DNA of 64,000 nucleotides. Origin: Bartonella sp. HY328 (lineage in GTDB: Bacteria > Pseudomonadota > Alphaproteobacteria > Rhizobiales > Rhizobiaceae). The notes under the pieces were generated by a model, which worked only from the letters and a program-made list of their open reading frames with translations, was not told the DNA's origin and did no database searches. The stretch covers positions 1 through 64,000 of the forward strand of contig NZ_CP104884.1 in NCBI RefSeq assembly GCF_025449335.1, in the 5' to 3' direction. Each line of letters starts with the position of its first letter. Positions within the stretch are counted from its first letter, which is position 1. Shown here piece after piece: positions 26,568-35,017 of this stretch. A program made the translations under genes and the position numbers.

Positions 26568-27752
26568 ATGTGCGAGTTTTTAAAAAATTATAGCGAAGCT
26601 GCCGGCGACCCAATTTTGGCGATTATGGATATTTTACGCAAAGATAAACGCGACAATTGCATTGATTTAGGTGTTGGTGTTTATCGTGATGACAAGGGTG
26701 ACACGCCAATTATGCAAGCGGTAAAATTGGCAGAACAAGGCATTTTACTTGAAGAAAAGACCAAAACTTATCTTGGTATTCGCGGTAATATTGGCTTTCT
26801 AGAACTTTTATCTGCAAAAATTTTTCACTCCGACCTTACTCTTTCCAGTTTGCAGACGCCCGGTGGTTCTGGTGCTTTACGTACATTAGCTGATTTTGTT
26901 GCTATTGAAGATAAAAGAACTGTATGGTTGCCTAATCCAACTTGGGGTAATCATGGTGCTATTTTTGAAGCGGCTGGCCATAAACTTGCAACTTACGCCT
27001 ATTATAATGATCAAACAACTAGCCTTGATTTTAGTGCAATGCTTAGTGACCTTGGCAAGGCGCAAAAAGGCGATATTGTGCTTTTGCACGGCGTTTGCCA
27101 TAATCCAACGGGTGTTGATCTTGATGCAGAACAATGGCAGCAAGTCGCCGATCTTTTATTGAAAAAAGAGCTTATTCCATTTATCGATCTTGCTTATCTT
27201 GGCTTTGGTAGTAATTTACAGGAAGATTTAACCGGCGTAGATATTATTACACGCACCCTGCCCGCCGGTCTTGTCGCTATTAGTGCTTCAAAAAACTTTG
27301 CCCTCTATCGGGAGCGAACAGGTGCAGCCTTTGTCTTTTCGCACGAAGCACAAACCCAAAAATCTGTGCAATCTCAATTAAACCGCGTTGCTCGCTTTTC
27401 CTATTCTATGCCGCCAGATCATGGTGCTGAAATTGTACGGCGTATTCTCGTTGATAAAACCCTTTATCAAAACTGGCATCAAGAACTTGCCCTTATGTGC
27501 GGCCGCATTAATAATTTACGTAAAAGTTTAGCCGATGAATTAGCGGTGTTTTTTGGCCCCGATCGCTTTGCATATATTAAAAAAGGCAAAGGTATGTTCT
27601 CACTATTGCCCTTAGATCAGCAAGCGGTAAACCGCCTTTGTAACGAGTTTGCAATTTATATAGTGCCAGGTGGACGCATGAATATTGCAGGCTTAAAAAT
27701 ACAAGAATGCCAACGCATGGCTACAGCTATTGCAAACATACTGAATGCTTAA
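26568..27752 (+). CDS. Aspartate/aromatic amino acid aminotransferase (class I)
   Basis: A 394-residue fold-type I enzyme of the AspC/TyrB subgroup. Visible family features: DLGVGVYRDDKGDTPIM (about 33-49), the TPGGSGALR cofactor loop (about 103-111), HNPTGVD (about 178-184), PFIDLAYLGFG (about 204-214) and the Schiff-base lysine in SASKNFALYRERTGA (about 239-253), where SxSKNFGLYxERxG is usual. It would interconvert aspartate or aromatic amino acids with their keto acids using 2-oxoglutarate. The start ATG is the only one possible (MCEFLKNYSEAAGDP). GGGAATAAG lies about 8 nt upstream. Confidence 0.88.
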   Translation: MCEFLKNYSEAAGDPILAIMDILRKDKRDNCIDLGVGVYRDDKGDTPIMQAVKLAEQGILLEEKTKTYLGIRGNIGFLELLSAKIFHSDLTLSSLQTPGGSGALRTLADFVAIEDKRTVWLPNPTWGNHGAIFEAAGHKLATYAYYNDQTTSLDFSAMLSDLGKAQKGDIVLLHGVCHNPTGVDLDAEQWQQVADLLLKKELIPFIDLAYLGFGSNLQEDLTGVDIITRTLPAGLVAISASKNFALYRERTGAAFVFSHEAQTQKSVQSQLNRVARFSYSMPPDHGAEIVRRILVDKTLYQNWHQELALMCGRINNLRKSLADELAVFFGPDRFAYIKKGKGMFSLLPLDQQAVNRLCNEFAIYIVPGGRMNIAGLKIQECQRMATAIANILNA

Positions 27753-27826
27753 ATTGATGTGCGCGAGGTGATTGTGGCGCATGAAGCTATTTTGATTTTA
27801 GCTTTCAACTAAAGTTGCGTTTTTTA

Positions 27827-27879
27827 GGCCGCGTGGATATTCATGCGGCCTTCCCTGCCCTGTTAGCTAAAAACAGGGC
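27827..27879. other. Two consecutive hairpins after the aminotransferase gene; rest of the 650-bp gap empty
   Basis: GGCCGC/GCGGCC (27827-27832 and 27845-27850) and GCCCTGTT/AACAGGGC (27857-27864 and 27872-27879) form two stems about 75-130 bp after the stop. The first is preceded, not followed, by a T run, which suits minus-strand termination. From 27880 to 28287 I see no gene; a 69-codon frame at 27815-28024 lacks coding character. Confidence 0.5.
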
Positions 27880-28287
27880 AATAAAATGCCCTCCGTTTAT
27901 GCGCAGCCAAACTCTGTACTATATCACATTTTCAGCCATTATCTTAAGTGCAAGACCTATTCACTTTATGGCTTTCCATTTTAGTTTCGCTATGATTCAT
28001 GGGTGTTACGGAGCTAGCCAATGAATTATTGTACATTTGGATTTTTCAAAATAATTGGTTAAAATTTCACCATTGCACGTCGCTATATTGCAAAATATTA
28101 CGCTAAGTTAAACTACTACAAAACACATAATCAATGGCTTTTTCTGGTCCATTTTTACGACAATCATCGCAAAGCAAAAAACAAACACATTATGGAACCT
28201 TTTGGGTGCTTTAGGTGTTTATGATTTGTGTGCAGCGTCAACTTATACGCATTAACTTACGTACATATCATTATCGTCCGTCTTTAA

Positions 28288-28308
28288 AATTTGGTTTTCA
28301 ACCAAATT
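28288..28308. promoter_or_regulatory. Inverted repeat upstream of the SDR gene
   Basis: AATTTGGTT and AACCAAATT (9+9 bp, 3-nt centre) lie 102 bp before the SDR start, in the otherwise empty gap. A regulator-binding site is plausible because the stem is short and no T run follows. Confidence 0.35.
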
Positions 28309-28409
28309 AGCCAATTTAGTCGATTTACAAGAATTATCTACTAATCAGAACTTTTATCGATCTGATTAATCTGACTTAGTTTCTAAAATGACTTACAAAA
28401 GGAAATATT

Positions 28410-29366
28410 ATGACTGAAGATAAAAACGCACAATTGCAGCAAAATGCAATGCCTAGCGATCATCACAATGAGCAACGTCAAACACTGCCTATCAACCCCG
28501 TTGACGCCTATCCTAAACCTCCTTATCATACTAAAAGCCAAACCGCGCCAGGTCTTGCCGTTAAAATGGATCCGTTACCTGATCACGGTGAGCATTCTTA
28601 TATTGGTTCAGGTCGTCTTGCCGGCCGTAAAGCTCTTATTACTGGTGGTGATAGCGGTATTGGCCGTGCCGCAGCAATTGCTTTTGCTCGTGAAGGTGCC
28701 GATGTCGCGATTAGCTATCTGCCTGAAGAAGAAGATGATGCCCGCGAAGTTGTTGAGCTTATTGAAAAAGCAGGGCGTAAGGCTATTGCAATTGCCGGTG
28801 AAATTACTGACCCTGATTTTTGCATTGAATTGGTAGAAAAGACAGTTCAAGGTCTTGGTGGTTTATGCATTCTTGTTAATAATGCAGGTCGCCAACAAGC
28901 AGCATCATCCATTCTTGATATTAGTGATCAAGCCTTTGACGCGACAATGAAAACCAATATTTATGGGCCATTTCGTATAACTAAAGCCGCGCTTAAACAT
29001 ATGCCAGCTGGTGGATCAATTATCATCACCGCATCAGTGCAAGCATTTGATCCATCCGCTAGTCTTTTTGACTATTCGCAAACCAAGGCAGCCAATGTTG
29101 CTTTTGCAAAGTCACTTGCGAAACAACTTGGCCCCAAAGGTATTCGCGTTAATGCCGTAGCACCTGGCCCGTTCTGGACACCACTTCAGCCTTCAGGTGG
29201 AACGCCGATGGATGCTATTCCTGAATTTGGCGCGCAAACACCGCTTGGGCGTGCTGGTCAGCCTGCTGAAATTGCGCCTCTTTATGTTTTACTTGCAAGC
29301 AATGAAGCCAGTTACTGCTCAGGCCAAGTATTTGGTGCGAGCGGCGGTACAGGCATGGATAGCTAA
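28410..29366 (+). CDS. Stress-type short-chain dehydrogenase/reductase (YghA/GSP39-like)
   Basis: A 318-residue NAD(P)-dependent oxidoreductase. An N-terminal extension of about 65 residues (with YPKPPYHTKSQ and GLAVKMDPLPDHGEHSY) is typical of the YghA/general-stress-protein-39 branch. The cofactor motif TGGDSGIG is at about 78-85, NNAG at about 153-156, and the catalytic residues are in IIITASVQAF and YSQTKAA (Tyr about 221). The natural substrate of this branch is uncertain (aldehydes and ketones). AAAGGAAAT precedes the ATG and a strong terminator follows; the gene stands alone. Confidence 0.9.
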   Translation: MTEDKNAQLQQNAMPSDHHNEQRQTLPINPVDAYPKPPYHTKSQTAPGLAVKMDPLPDHGEHSYIGSGRLAGRKALITGGDSGIGRAAAIAFAREGADVAISYLPEEEDDAREVVELIEKAGRKAIAIAGEITDPDFCIELVEKTVQGLGGLCILVNNAGRQQAASSILDISDQAFDATMKTNIYGPFRITKAALKHMPAGGSIIITASVQAFDPSASLFDYSQTKAANVAFAKSLAKQLGPKGIRVNAVAPGPFWTPLQPSGGTPMDAIPEFGAQTPLGRAGQPAEIAPLYVLLASNEASYCSGQVFGASGGTGMDS

Positions 29367-29385
29367 TAATTAGCATCTAAAAATT

Positions 29386-29424
29386 AAAAGCTGCCCCTTC
29401 AATATAAAGGGGCAGCTTTTTTGC
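29386..29424 (+). terminator. Rho-independent terminator of the SDR gene
   Basis: AAAAGCTGCCCCTT (29386-29399) pairs with AAGGGGCAGCTTTT (29407-29420), continued by TTG. The stem is 14 bp with a 7-nt loop. Confidence 0.9.
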
Positions 29425-29429
29425 TTATG

Positions 29430-30025
29430 CCCAAAAGATTATGGCCTGCGCGAGTTTTTTTAATACCGCTTCATTTGTTGGAGCTTGCTCGGTGTATTTG
29501 ACCGCATCGTTGTATCACTTGGCAAGGCAGGTCCAAAACCTTAGCATCTGATGATTGATGCAACCCATCTTAAAGCACACTGCACGCCAGCCAGCCTGCT
29601 TAAAAAAAGATGTTCCCCCCATATTGTAAGCACTAAAGCTTGAATGCAAAACGAGCCTAGTCATTGACCAAGATCGAAAGCTAATCTGCCGGTTATTGGC
29701 AGAATGTGAGATGAGTGACACAAAGATGCAGCGTGTTTGTTACCTATTTTGCTTGATGCGCAAGAAATCATTGCTGATAAAGATATTGACACAGATTGTT
29801 TTGGACGAGCCTTGCATTCCTCCCCAAAAGGGTAGAACGACAACTATCTTCCTTGATATAACAACCTAAAAATTACGCCATAAAGTCGAGAACTTATTTG
29901 CAAATCTTAAAAACTGGCAGCGTATTGCAACAAGATATGCCCCCAAATATCAAAGTGGCGCTCATATTTTTAAGCAATACGCATCGCTGCAGTTGTTATT
30001 TTTTATCGCAATTAATAAGTCCTGA
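29430..30025 (+). mobile_element. Dead IS5-family transposase (IS427-like group)
   Basis: Pieces of a DDE transposase are readable in shifting frames. YRFICWSLLGVFDRI starts near 29464. LMIDATHLKAH (29548-29580), the first catalytic Asp region, follows an in-frame TAG. A damaged middle contains PILLDAQEIIADKDIDTDCF. The C-terminal block VENLFANLKNWQRIATRY continues through HIFKQYASLQLLFFIAI and ends at TGA 30023-30025. These match IS5-family motifs (IDATxLKAH, then the ADRGYD-like site, then the catalytic-Glu region RIENMFxRLKDWRRIATRY). Terminal repeats and target duplications could not be picked out. The element is inactive. Confidence 0.8.
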
Positions 30026-30051
30026 CCTTAAGCTTTGGTTTAATGACTTGC

Positions 30052-31725
30052 CTATGAAGTTAAAACAGGCTGATCTGCTTGATACGTAATTTTGCCACCA
30101 GCAATGGTTAGGGCGACTTTTAACTCACCCAATTTTTCTGCCGGATAATCGTCAATATCTGCTTGATACAAAACAAGATCTGCAGCCATTCCTTGCTTGA
30201 CCATGCCGGTGAAATCTTCCCAAAATACTGTATAGGCGCTACCAGATGTATAAGCAAGAAGTGTATCCGCGCGTGAAATACGCTCATCCCCTGCCCCTTT
30301 AAACGGCTTTCTTGCCAAATGGGCTTGTAAATTGCGGGCCACATTGACATCAGCCACCGACCAATCACTTGAAAAGGCAATTTTAATGCCATTATCACGC
30401 AATGTACGGCAAAGGAAATTATCTTTCCAACGATCCGTCGAAAATACTTTTTCCATTCCATGGTCAGAAAAATCTAATGCACCAAGCACATGGGCAGGTT
30501 GAATGCTGGCAATAATGTCAAGCTTTGCCATACGAGGAATATCATCGCGATTGATTAATTCAATATGCTCAATTCTATGGCGTGCATCACGCTTACCATT
30601 GGCTTTTGAAGCTGCCTCATAACCATCAATCACTGCGCGCACTGCACCATCACCAATAGCATGAACTGCAATTTGTAAACCCCGTTTATCAATTTCAGTA
30701 CAAATTTCGTTAAATCTTTCAAGCTCAAAAAGCGGCGTACCGCGCTCACCCACTGTATCTGGATAATCTTCGAGCATGTAAGCGGTGCGGCTTTCGGCAA
30801 CCCCATCCATAAACATTTTAACAAAACCCGATTTTACCCATTTTGAGGCAAAATCGCGATGCATGGCGGATGCGCGGTCTAATTCGCTTAATGGCATTTG
30901 TGGCTTAAAGTGGAAAGGTACAACCACACGCACAGGTAGCCGCCCTTCATCATAAAGCTCTTGGCAAAGGTCTAAAGTATAACGGTTGCCATCCATATTA
31001 ACGGCACTTGTTATGCCAAAAGACGCACAATAGTTAAGGCCTGCAAGTATTTTTTTCTTATCGGCTTCACGCGTTTCAGCATCTGGCAATGGTACTGGCT
31101 CGCCACCAGTTGCAATGGCAAGTTGTAAATGGGCTTCACCACCAAGCGCCATAACTGGGCCAAAAGCATCAAATTCTAACAACTCGCCAGTGGCTTCGCC
31201 CTTATCATCTACAACGACACCAGCGTCACGCGCGCCATGTTTATCATCAAAAAGCCCAGCTTGGCGCAAGGCAGCAGTATTAGCCCAAACCGTATGATGA
31301 TCACATGACATTAATGCAAATGGCCTGTCGTCAAGAATAGCATCAAGATCATGGCGGGTTAGAGGGCGGTCAATAATGTCATAGGCCACGCCATAGCCAA
31401 TCAGTAGCTTTTCATCCATATGGTTTTGCGCATAATCACGCACCGCATGTTGCAATGCATCAAAGCCGTGCACTTTGCTTAGGTGTAAATGGGTTAGTTC
31501 AAGACCGCCTAACACAAAATGCAAATGGCTTTCAACAAAACCTGGTAAAAGCGTGTGGTTTTGCGCATCAATAATTTTAGTATCACTTTGCGCCAGCTTT
31601 GTTATTTCTTCATTGCTACCTACGGCAAAAATGGTTTCATTTGCAATGGCTACAGCTTCTGCAAAAGGGTTTTGCGGATCCATTGTCAATATTTTTGCAT
31701 TCTTAATGATGAAACTAATTTGCAT
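30052..31725 (-). CDS. YtcJ-like metal-dependent amidohydrolase
   Basis: A 557-residue amidohydrolase_3 enzyme. I start it at MQISFIIKN (31725), which has GGAGG 6 nt upstream; the open frame runs 36 codons further but without a ribosome site. Features: the first metal pair in LPGFVESHLHF (about 63-73), AVHAIGDGAV (about 355-364), RHRIEHIELI (about 385-394), and a late SSDWSV (about 459-464, the metal-ligand Asp). Enzymes of this group hydrolyse N-acyl or cyclic amide bonds; the true substrate is unknown. It is divergent from an amino-acid permease across a 373-bp gap with no other gene, suggesting that the two act on one compound. Confidence 0.85.
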   Translation of the reverse strand: MQISFIIKNAKILTMDPQNPFAEAVAIANETIFAVGSNEEITKLAQSDTKIIDAQNHTLLPGFVESHLHFVLGGLELTHLHLSKVHGFDALQHAVRDYAQNHMDEKLLIGYGVAYDIIDRPLTRHDLDAILDDRPFALMSCDHHTVWANTAALRQAGLFDDKHGARDAGVVVDDKGEATGELLEFDAFGPVMALGGEAHLQLAIATGGEPVPLPDAETREADKKKILAGLNYCASFGITSAVNMDGNRYTLDLCQELYDEGRLPVRVVVPFHFKPQMPLSELDRASAMHRDFASKWVKSGFVKMFMDGVAESRTAYMLEDYPDTVGERGTPLFELERFNEICTEIDKRGLQIAVHAIGDGAVRAVIDGYEAASKANGKRDARHRIEHIELINRDDIPRMAKLDIIASIQPAHVLGALDFSDHGMEKVFSTDRWKDNFLCRTLRDNGIKIAFSSDWSVADVNVARNLQAHLARKPFKGAGDERISRADTLLAYTSGSAYTVFWEDFTGMVKQGMAADLVLYQADIDDYPAEKLGELKVALTIAGGKITYQADQPVLTS

Positions 31726-32098
31726 TTTTCCTCCACAAGTAACAAAGCACCAATTAATAAGGGCTAACCCAGCGTCATGCGTCAAGTCAATAAGCTTAAT
31801 AAAAGGGCTATCAATTTCGGCAAAATTTAGCAATGGAAATCATTTGTTTTCTTAAAACTTATTAAAGGTGCCGCCGCTATTTTGCCACTTGACGGCGCGG
31901 TAAAAGCTATAATAGCATGATGAAATTATTAATAGAATTAATCAATAACATATTATATTTATTAATAAAAATTCGGGAGCCTCATAAGGGAGTGAGATTA
32001 ATGTTTGTTTTTGCAACGATAAAAATGTGCACAGAAATAAAAATGGCGAGCGATCGAGCCATCAAATTAAATGATTTTTCTAATTTAGTAATTGGTGC

Positions 32099-33439
32099 AT
32101 GATGGAAAACATTCAAAAAATGTCACTACGGCGCGTTCTTGGTGTGCCATCACTTATTATTTTTGGCCTTGCTTATATGGCACCTTTAACCATTTTCACG
32201 ACTTATGGTGTGGTAACATCAGAAACATTGGGCCATTTGCCCGTGGCTTATGCTTTCACTCTGATAGCCATGTTTTTTACCGCAGTTAGCTATGGTTCAA
32301 TGGTGAAAGAATACCCATCGGCTGGCTCTGCCTATAGTTACACATTCCGCGCCTTTGGTTCCACAACGGGTTTTATGGTGGGGTGGACGCTGTTATTGGA
32401 TTATATTTTTCTACCCTTAATTAATTTTTTGCTTATGGGGCTATATTTATCATCCTATTTTCCAATCATTCCATCCTATGTTTTTACCCTTGCAGCAATT
32501 ATTATCATTACCGGACTAAATATTTTAGGCATTAAGCTTGCCACAAGAATGAACTTTGCCATTATCGGCTTTCAAACAATTTTTTTAATGATCTTTCTCG
32601 CCATGTGTTTTTGGAGGGTTTTCCAACCCGATGCACCATCGCTTTTAAGCCCGTTTTACAGCGAGCATATGCAGATTAACCCTATTATCGCAGGTGCGGC
32701 AGTCCTTTGCCTTTCTTTCTTGGGTTTTGATGCCATTTCAACGCTATCTGAAGAAGCACGTGATCCCACGCGCACAGTGCCCCGCGCTATTGTGCTATGC
32801 ACATTAATTGCCGGCATTTTGTTTATTATCACCGCTTGGGCTGGCCATATGGCTTTTCCCGATTGGCGCAGCTTTAAAGACCTCGACACGGCTGCCAATG
32901 AATTGATTTTAAACATTTGCGGCGAATATATTTTCATATTTTTTGCGGCGGCCTTTGTATCGAGTGGCTTTGCATCGGCGCTTGCATCACAAATTAGCGT
33001 ATCACGCATTTTATATTCCATGGGGCGAGATAAAACCTTGCCAAACAGCGTATTTGGTAAAATTAGCGCAAAATATGGCACCCCGATTGGCGCAACGCTT
33101 GTTGTTGGGTTTATTTCACTGCTATCGCTGGTTATTAGCCTCACATTGGTAATTAATATTATTAGCTTTGGCGCATTGGTTGCCTTTTCTTTTGTGAATA
33201 TTGCAGTGATCAAAATATTCATTTTTGACAAAAAAAGACGCCAATTGCATGAATTAATTATTTATGGCGTTATGCCGCTTATCGGCTTTTTATTCACCCT
33301 TTGGCTCTGGACATCGCTTTCCTTCATCACCTTTGTGATTGGCCTTTGCTGGTTTGCAATTGGCTTTATCTACCTTACCTATCGAACCAATTTTTTTAAA
33401 GTAGAATTGAAAAAAATGGATATGGAAGAAACGGTCTAA
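32099..33439 (+). CDS. APC-superfamily amino acid/polyamine permease
   Basis: A 446-residue transporter with about twelve membrane helices. Features include GLAYMAPLTIFTTYGVVT (about 22-39), the SAGSAYSYTFRAFGSTTGFM segment (about 74-93), LSFLGFDAISTLSEEARDPTRT (helix 6 and loop) and ASALASQISVSRILYSMGRD (about 290-309). This resembles the putrescine-importer-like branch, but I do not assign a substrate. It is divergent from the amidohydrolase. The start MM (32099/32102) has no strong ribosome site. Confidence 0.85.
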   Translation: MMENIQKMSLRRVLGVPSLIIFGLAYMAPLTIFTTYGVVTSETLGHLPVAYAFTLIAMFFTAVSYGSMVKEYPSAGSAYSYTFRAFGSTTGFMVGWTLLLDYIFLPLINFLLMGLYLSSYFPIIPSYVFTLAAIIIITGLNILGIKLATRMNFAIIGFQTIFLMIFLAMCFWRVFQPDAPSLLSPFYSEHMQINPIIAGAAVLCLSFLGFDAISTLSEEARDPTRTVPRAIVLCTLIAGILFIITAWAGHMAFPDWRSFKDLDTAANELILNICGEYIFIFFAAAFVSSGFASALASQISVSRILYSMGRDKTLPNSVFGKISAKYGTPIGATLVVGFISLLSLVISLTLVINIISFGALVAFSFVNIAVIKIFIFDKKRRQLHELIIYGVMPLIGFLFTLWLWTSLSFITFVIGLCWFAIGFIYLTYRTNFFKVELKKMDMEETV

Positions 33440-33450
33440 TCGCCAAAATT

Positions 33451-33487
33451 AAAGCATTTTAGCCATAATATAGGGCTAAAATGCTTT
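33451..33487 (+). terminator. Rho-independent terminator of the permease gene
   Basis: AAAGCATTTTAGCC (33451-33464) pairs with GGCTAAAATGCTTT (33474-33487), a perfect 14-bp stem, 11 bp after the stop. Confidence 0.85.
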
Positions 33488-33592
33488 TCCATTGTACATT
33501 ATGAATAAACGACAATATTACGCCTTTACATATAAATGCACTTATGGGAACATATCAAGAACAAATAAAAAATACAGTTTTAGGGGAAATAT

Positions 33593-34963
33593 ATGCGGTT
33601 AGATCAACCAATTGATGTAATGGGCAAATTTTGGTTGCCAGAACAAAGCGAAAAAGACGGCGTCACTGGCCGCCTTATCATTGAAGATGGTGGCAATATT
33701 CGGCTTGAACTTTATCACAATATAGATGCAGACAGCCTTTTCGCAGATCTGTTTCCTAGGGACTTAGAGTACATACATGGTCACTTGGAGAATAGCCGAT
33801 TTGTAACGCTGCGAAATTGCATGCTTGTAAGTACCGTAAACGATAATAAGAACAATTGTGAAACTAAGCTCCTCACTCTATTTGCATTTTTAGGGGGACT
33901 TTTTGATAAAGAAAGTCCAATTTCGTTTGATCAATATGATTTTCAAATGATTGGTCTTAATGATTGGTTGTATAAGTACCATTTGACACATAATAAGCGT
34001 GAATATAGAAAACAATATATTATTCAACTCGGCAGTCATAATGGTGCAGATATTGAAATAATCACCTATTTTGAATTAGATGACAACGCCAAAACTTCCA
34101 AACTCACTCAACACAGCTTTATTAGGATCAAAACCAAACAGCCGCAAGACTGGCAATTTTTCCGTCGTTTTACTTACAATTTAGGCCTATTTTTTTCAGT
34201 GGTGTGTAATAAAAAAGCAAGTGCGTATAATATAGTTGGAAAAAATAAAAGCGACTTAAATGTATTTAATATTTATTATGTAACCCCGTCTACATCCAAT
34301 GACAATGTTACATATCCTCGCCAAAAATTATTATTTATATATAGCAATGTAGAAAAGACTATAGTTGCGCGCCTACAAAAGTGGTTTAAAATTTGCGATG
34401 ATATAGGTTATGCCATAGACTTATTCATATCAAACAAAGAAACTAAATATGATAAATTGGCTAGTAAATTTTTGAAATTAATGCAAGCTTTTGAAGTGCT
34501 CGCAAACTATACCCTTAAAACAGATAAAGTCTTGCTGAAAGAAAAAGATGCCCAAAAGAGTGAGCTGGATGCCTTAAAAAAACGCCTTTTACCTTTCCTT
34601 AATACAAAAGAACAGGATTTATTATCCTCCAAATTAGGCAATGTCATGGGCTTGCCGCCCAAATATATTTTAACCAAATTATTATATGGAACAACACGCG
34701 AATGGCAAAATGAAGAAGCGCTTGAGACCTTTTTAAGGGTGATTTTTAGGATAAGGAATATTTATACCCATGGTCATACTATAAGCAAATTAAAAAATAG
34801 TTTAGACTTCGTTAATTTGATGATTAAACTCGAATGTTGCTTTAGGTTAGTAATTTTCAACAAAATTGGCTTTGAAAAAGAAGAATTGCATGGGTTAGTA
34901 GAACATAGTGGTTGGTTTAAACAAAAATTAGATTTTAATTTTGATATTGAAAAATTAAAATAA
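33593..34963 (+). CDS. apeA: ApeA-like HEPN-domain anti-phage protein
   Basis: A 456-residue protein. The N-terminal half looks like the ApeA N-terminal domain (GKFWLPEQ near residue 11, then a beta-rich region with GRLIIEDGGNIRLELY). The C-terminal half is helical and carries a HEPN RNase motif R-x4-H in RIRNIYTHGH (R388 and H393), preceded by a coiled, lysine-rich helix (about 300-345). ApeA is a known single-gene defence system in which the HEPN nuclease is thought to shut down infected cells. The gene is solitary, with AGGGGAAA before its ATG and a shared terminator after it. The N-terminal assignment rests on pattern memory, so the family name is likely rather than certain. Confidence 0.7.
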   Translation: MRLDQPIDVMGKFWLPEQSEKDGVTGRLIIEDGGNIRLELYHNIDADSLFADLFPRDLEYIHGHLENSRFVTLRNCMLVSTVNDNKNNCETKLLTLFAFLGGLFDKESPISFDQYDFQMIGLNDWLYKYHLTHNKREYRKQYIIQLGSHNGADIEIITYFELDDNAKTSKLTQHSFIRIKTKQPQDWQFFRRFTYNLGLFFSVVCNKKASAYNIVGKNKSDLNVFNIYYVTPSTSNDNVTYPRQKLLFIYSNVEKTIVARLQKWFKICDDIGYAIDLFISNKETKYDKLASKFLKLMQAFEVLANYTLKTDKVLLKEKDAQKSELDALKKRLLPFLNTKEQDLLSSKLGNVMGLPPKYILTKLLYGTTREWQNEEALETFLRVIFRIRNIYTHGHTISKLKNSLDFVNLMIKLECCFRLVIFNKIGFEKEELHGLVEHSGWFKQKLDFNFDIEKLK

Positions 34964-34965
34964 CA

Positions 34966-34995
34966 AAAAGCCCCAAGTTTTACCTTGGGGCTTTT
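34966..34995. terminator. Bidirectional terminator between apeA-like gene and hutU
   Basis: AAAAGCCCCAAG (34966-34977) pairs with CTTGGGGCTTTT (34984-34995). A and T runs on both sides make it work for the two convergent genes. Confidence 0.85.
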
Positions 34996-35017
34996 CTCCT
35001 TGGGAGGATTTGTTACT

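Noticed and set aside
27815..28024. 69-codon frame after the aminotransferase gene
   Set aside because: It runs through two hairpins, has no ribosome site and no protein-like pattern.
31917..32102. 61-codon frame ahead of the APC permease
   Set aside because: Low-complexity AT-rich sequence in a divergent promoter region; no ribosome site.
32656..33231. 191-codon minus-strand frame inside the APC permease gene
   Set aside because: Antisense shadow of a transporter with clear family motifs; the translation lacks domain features.
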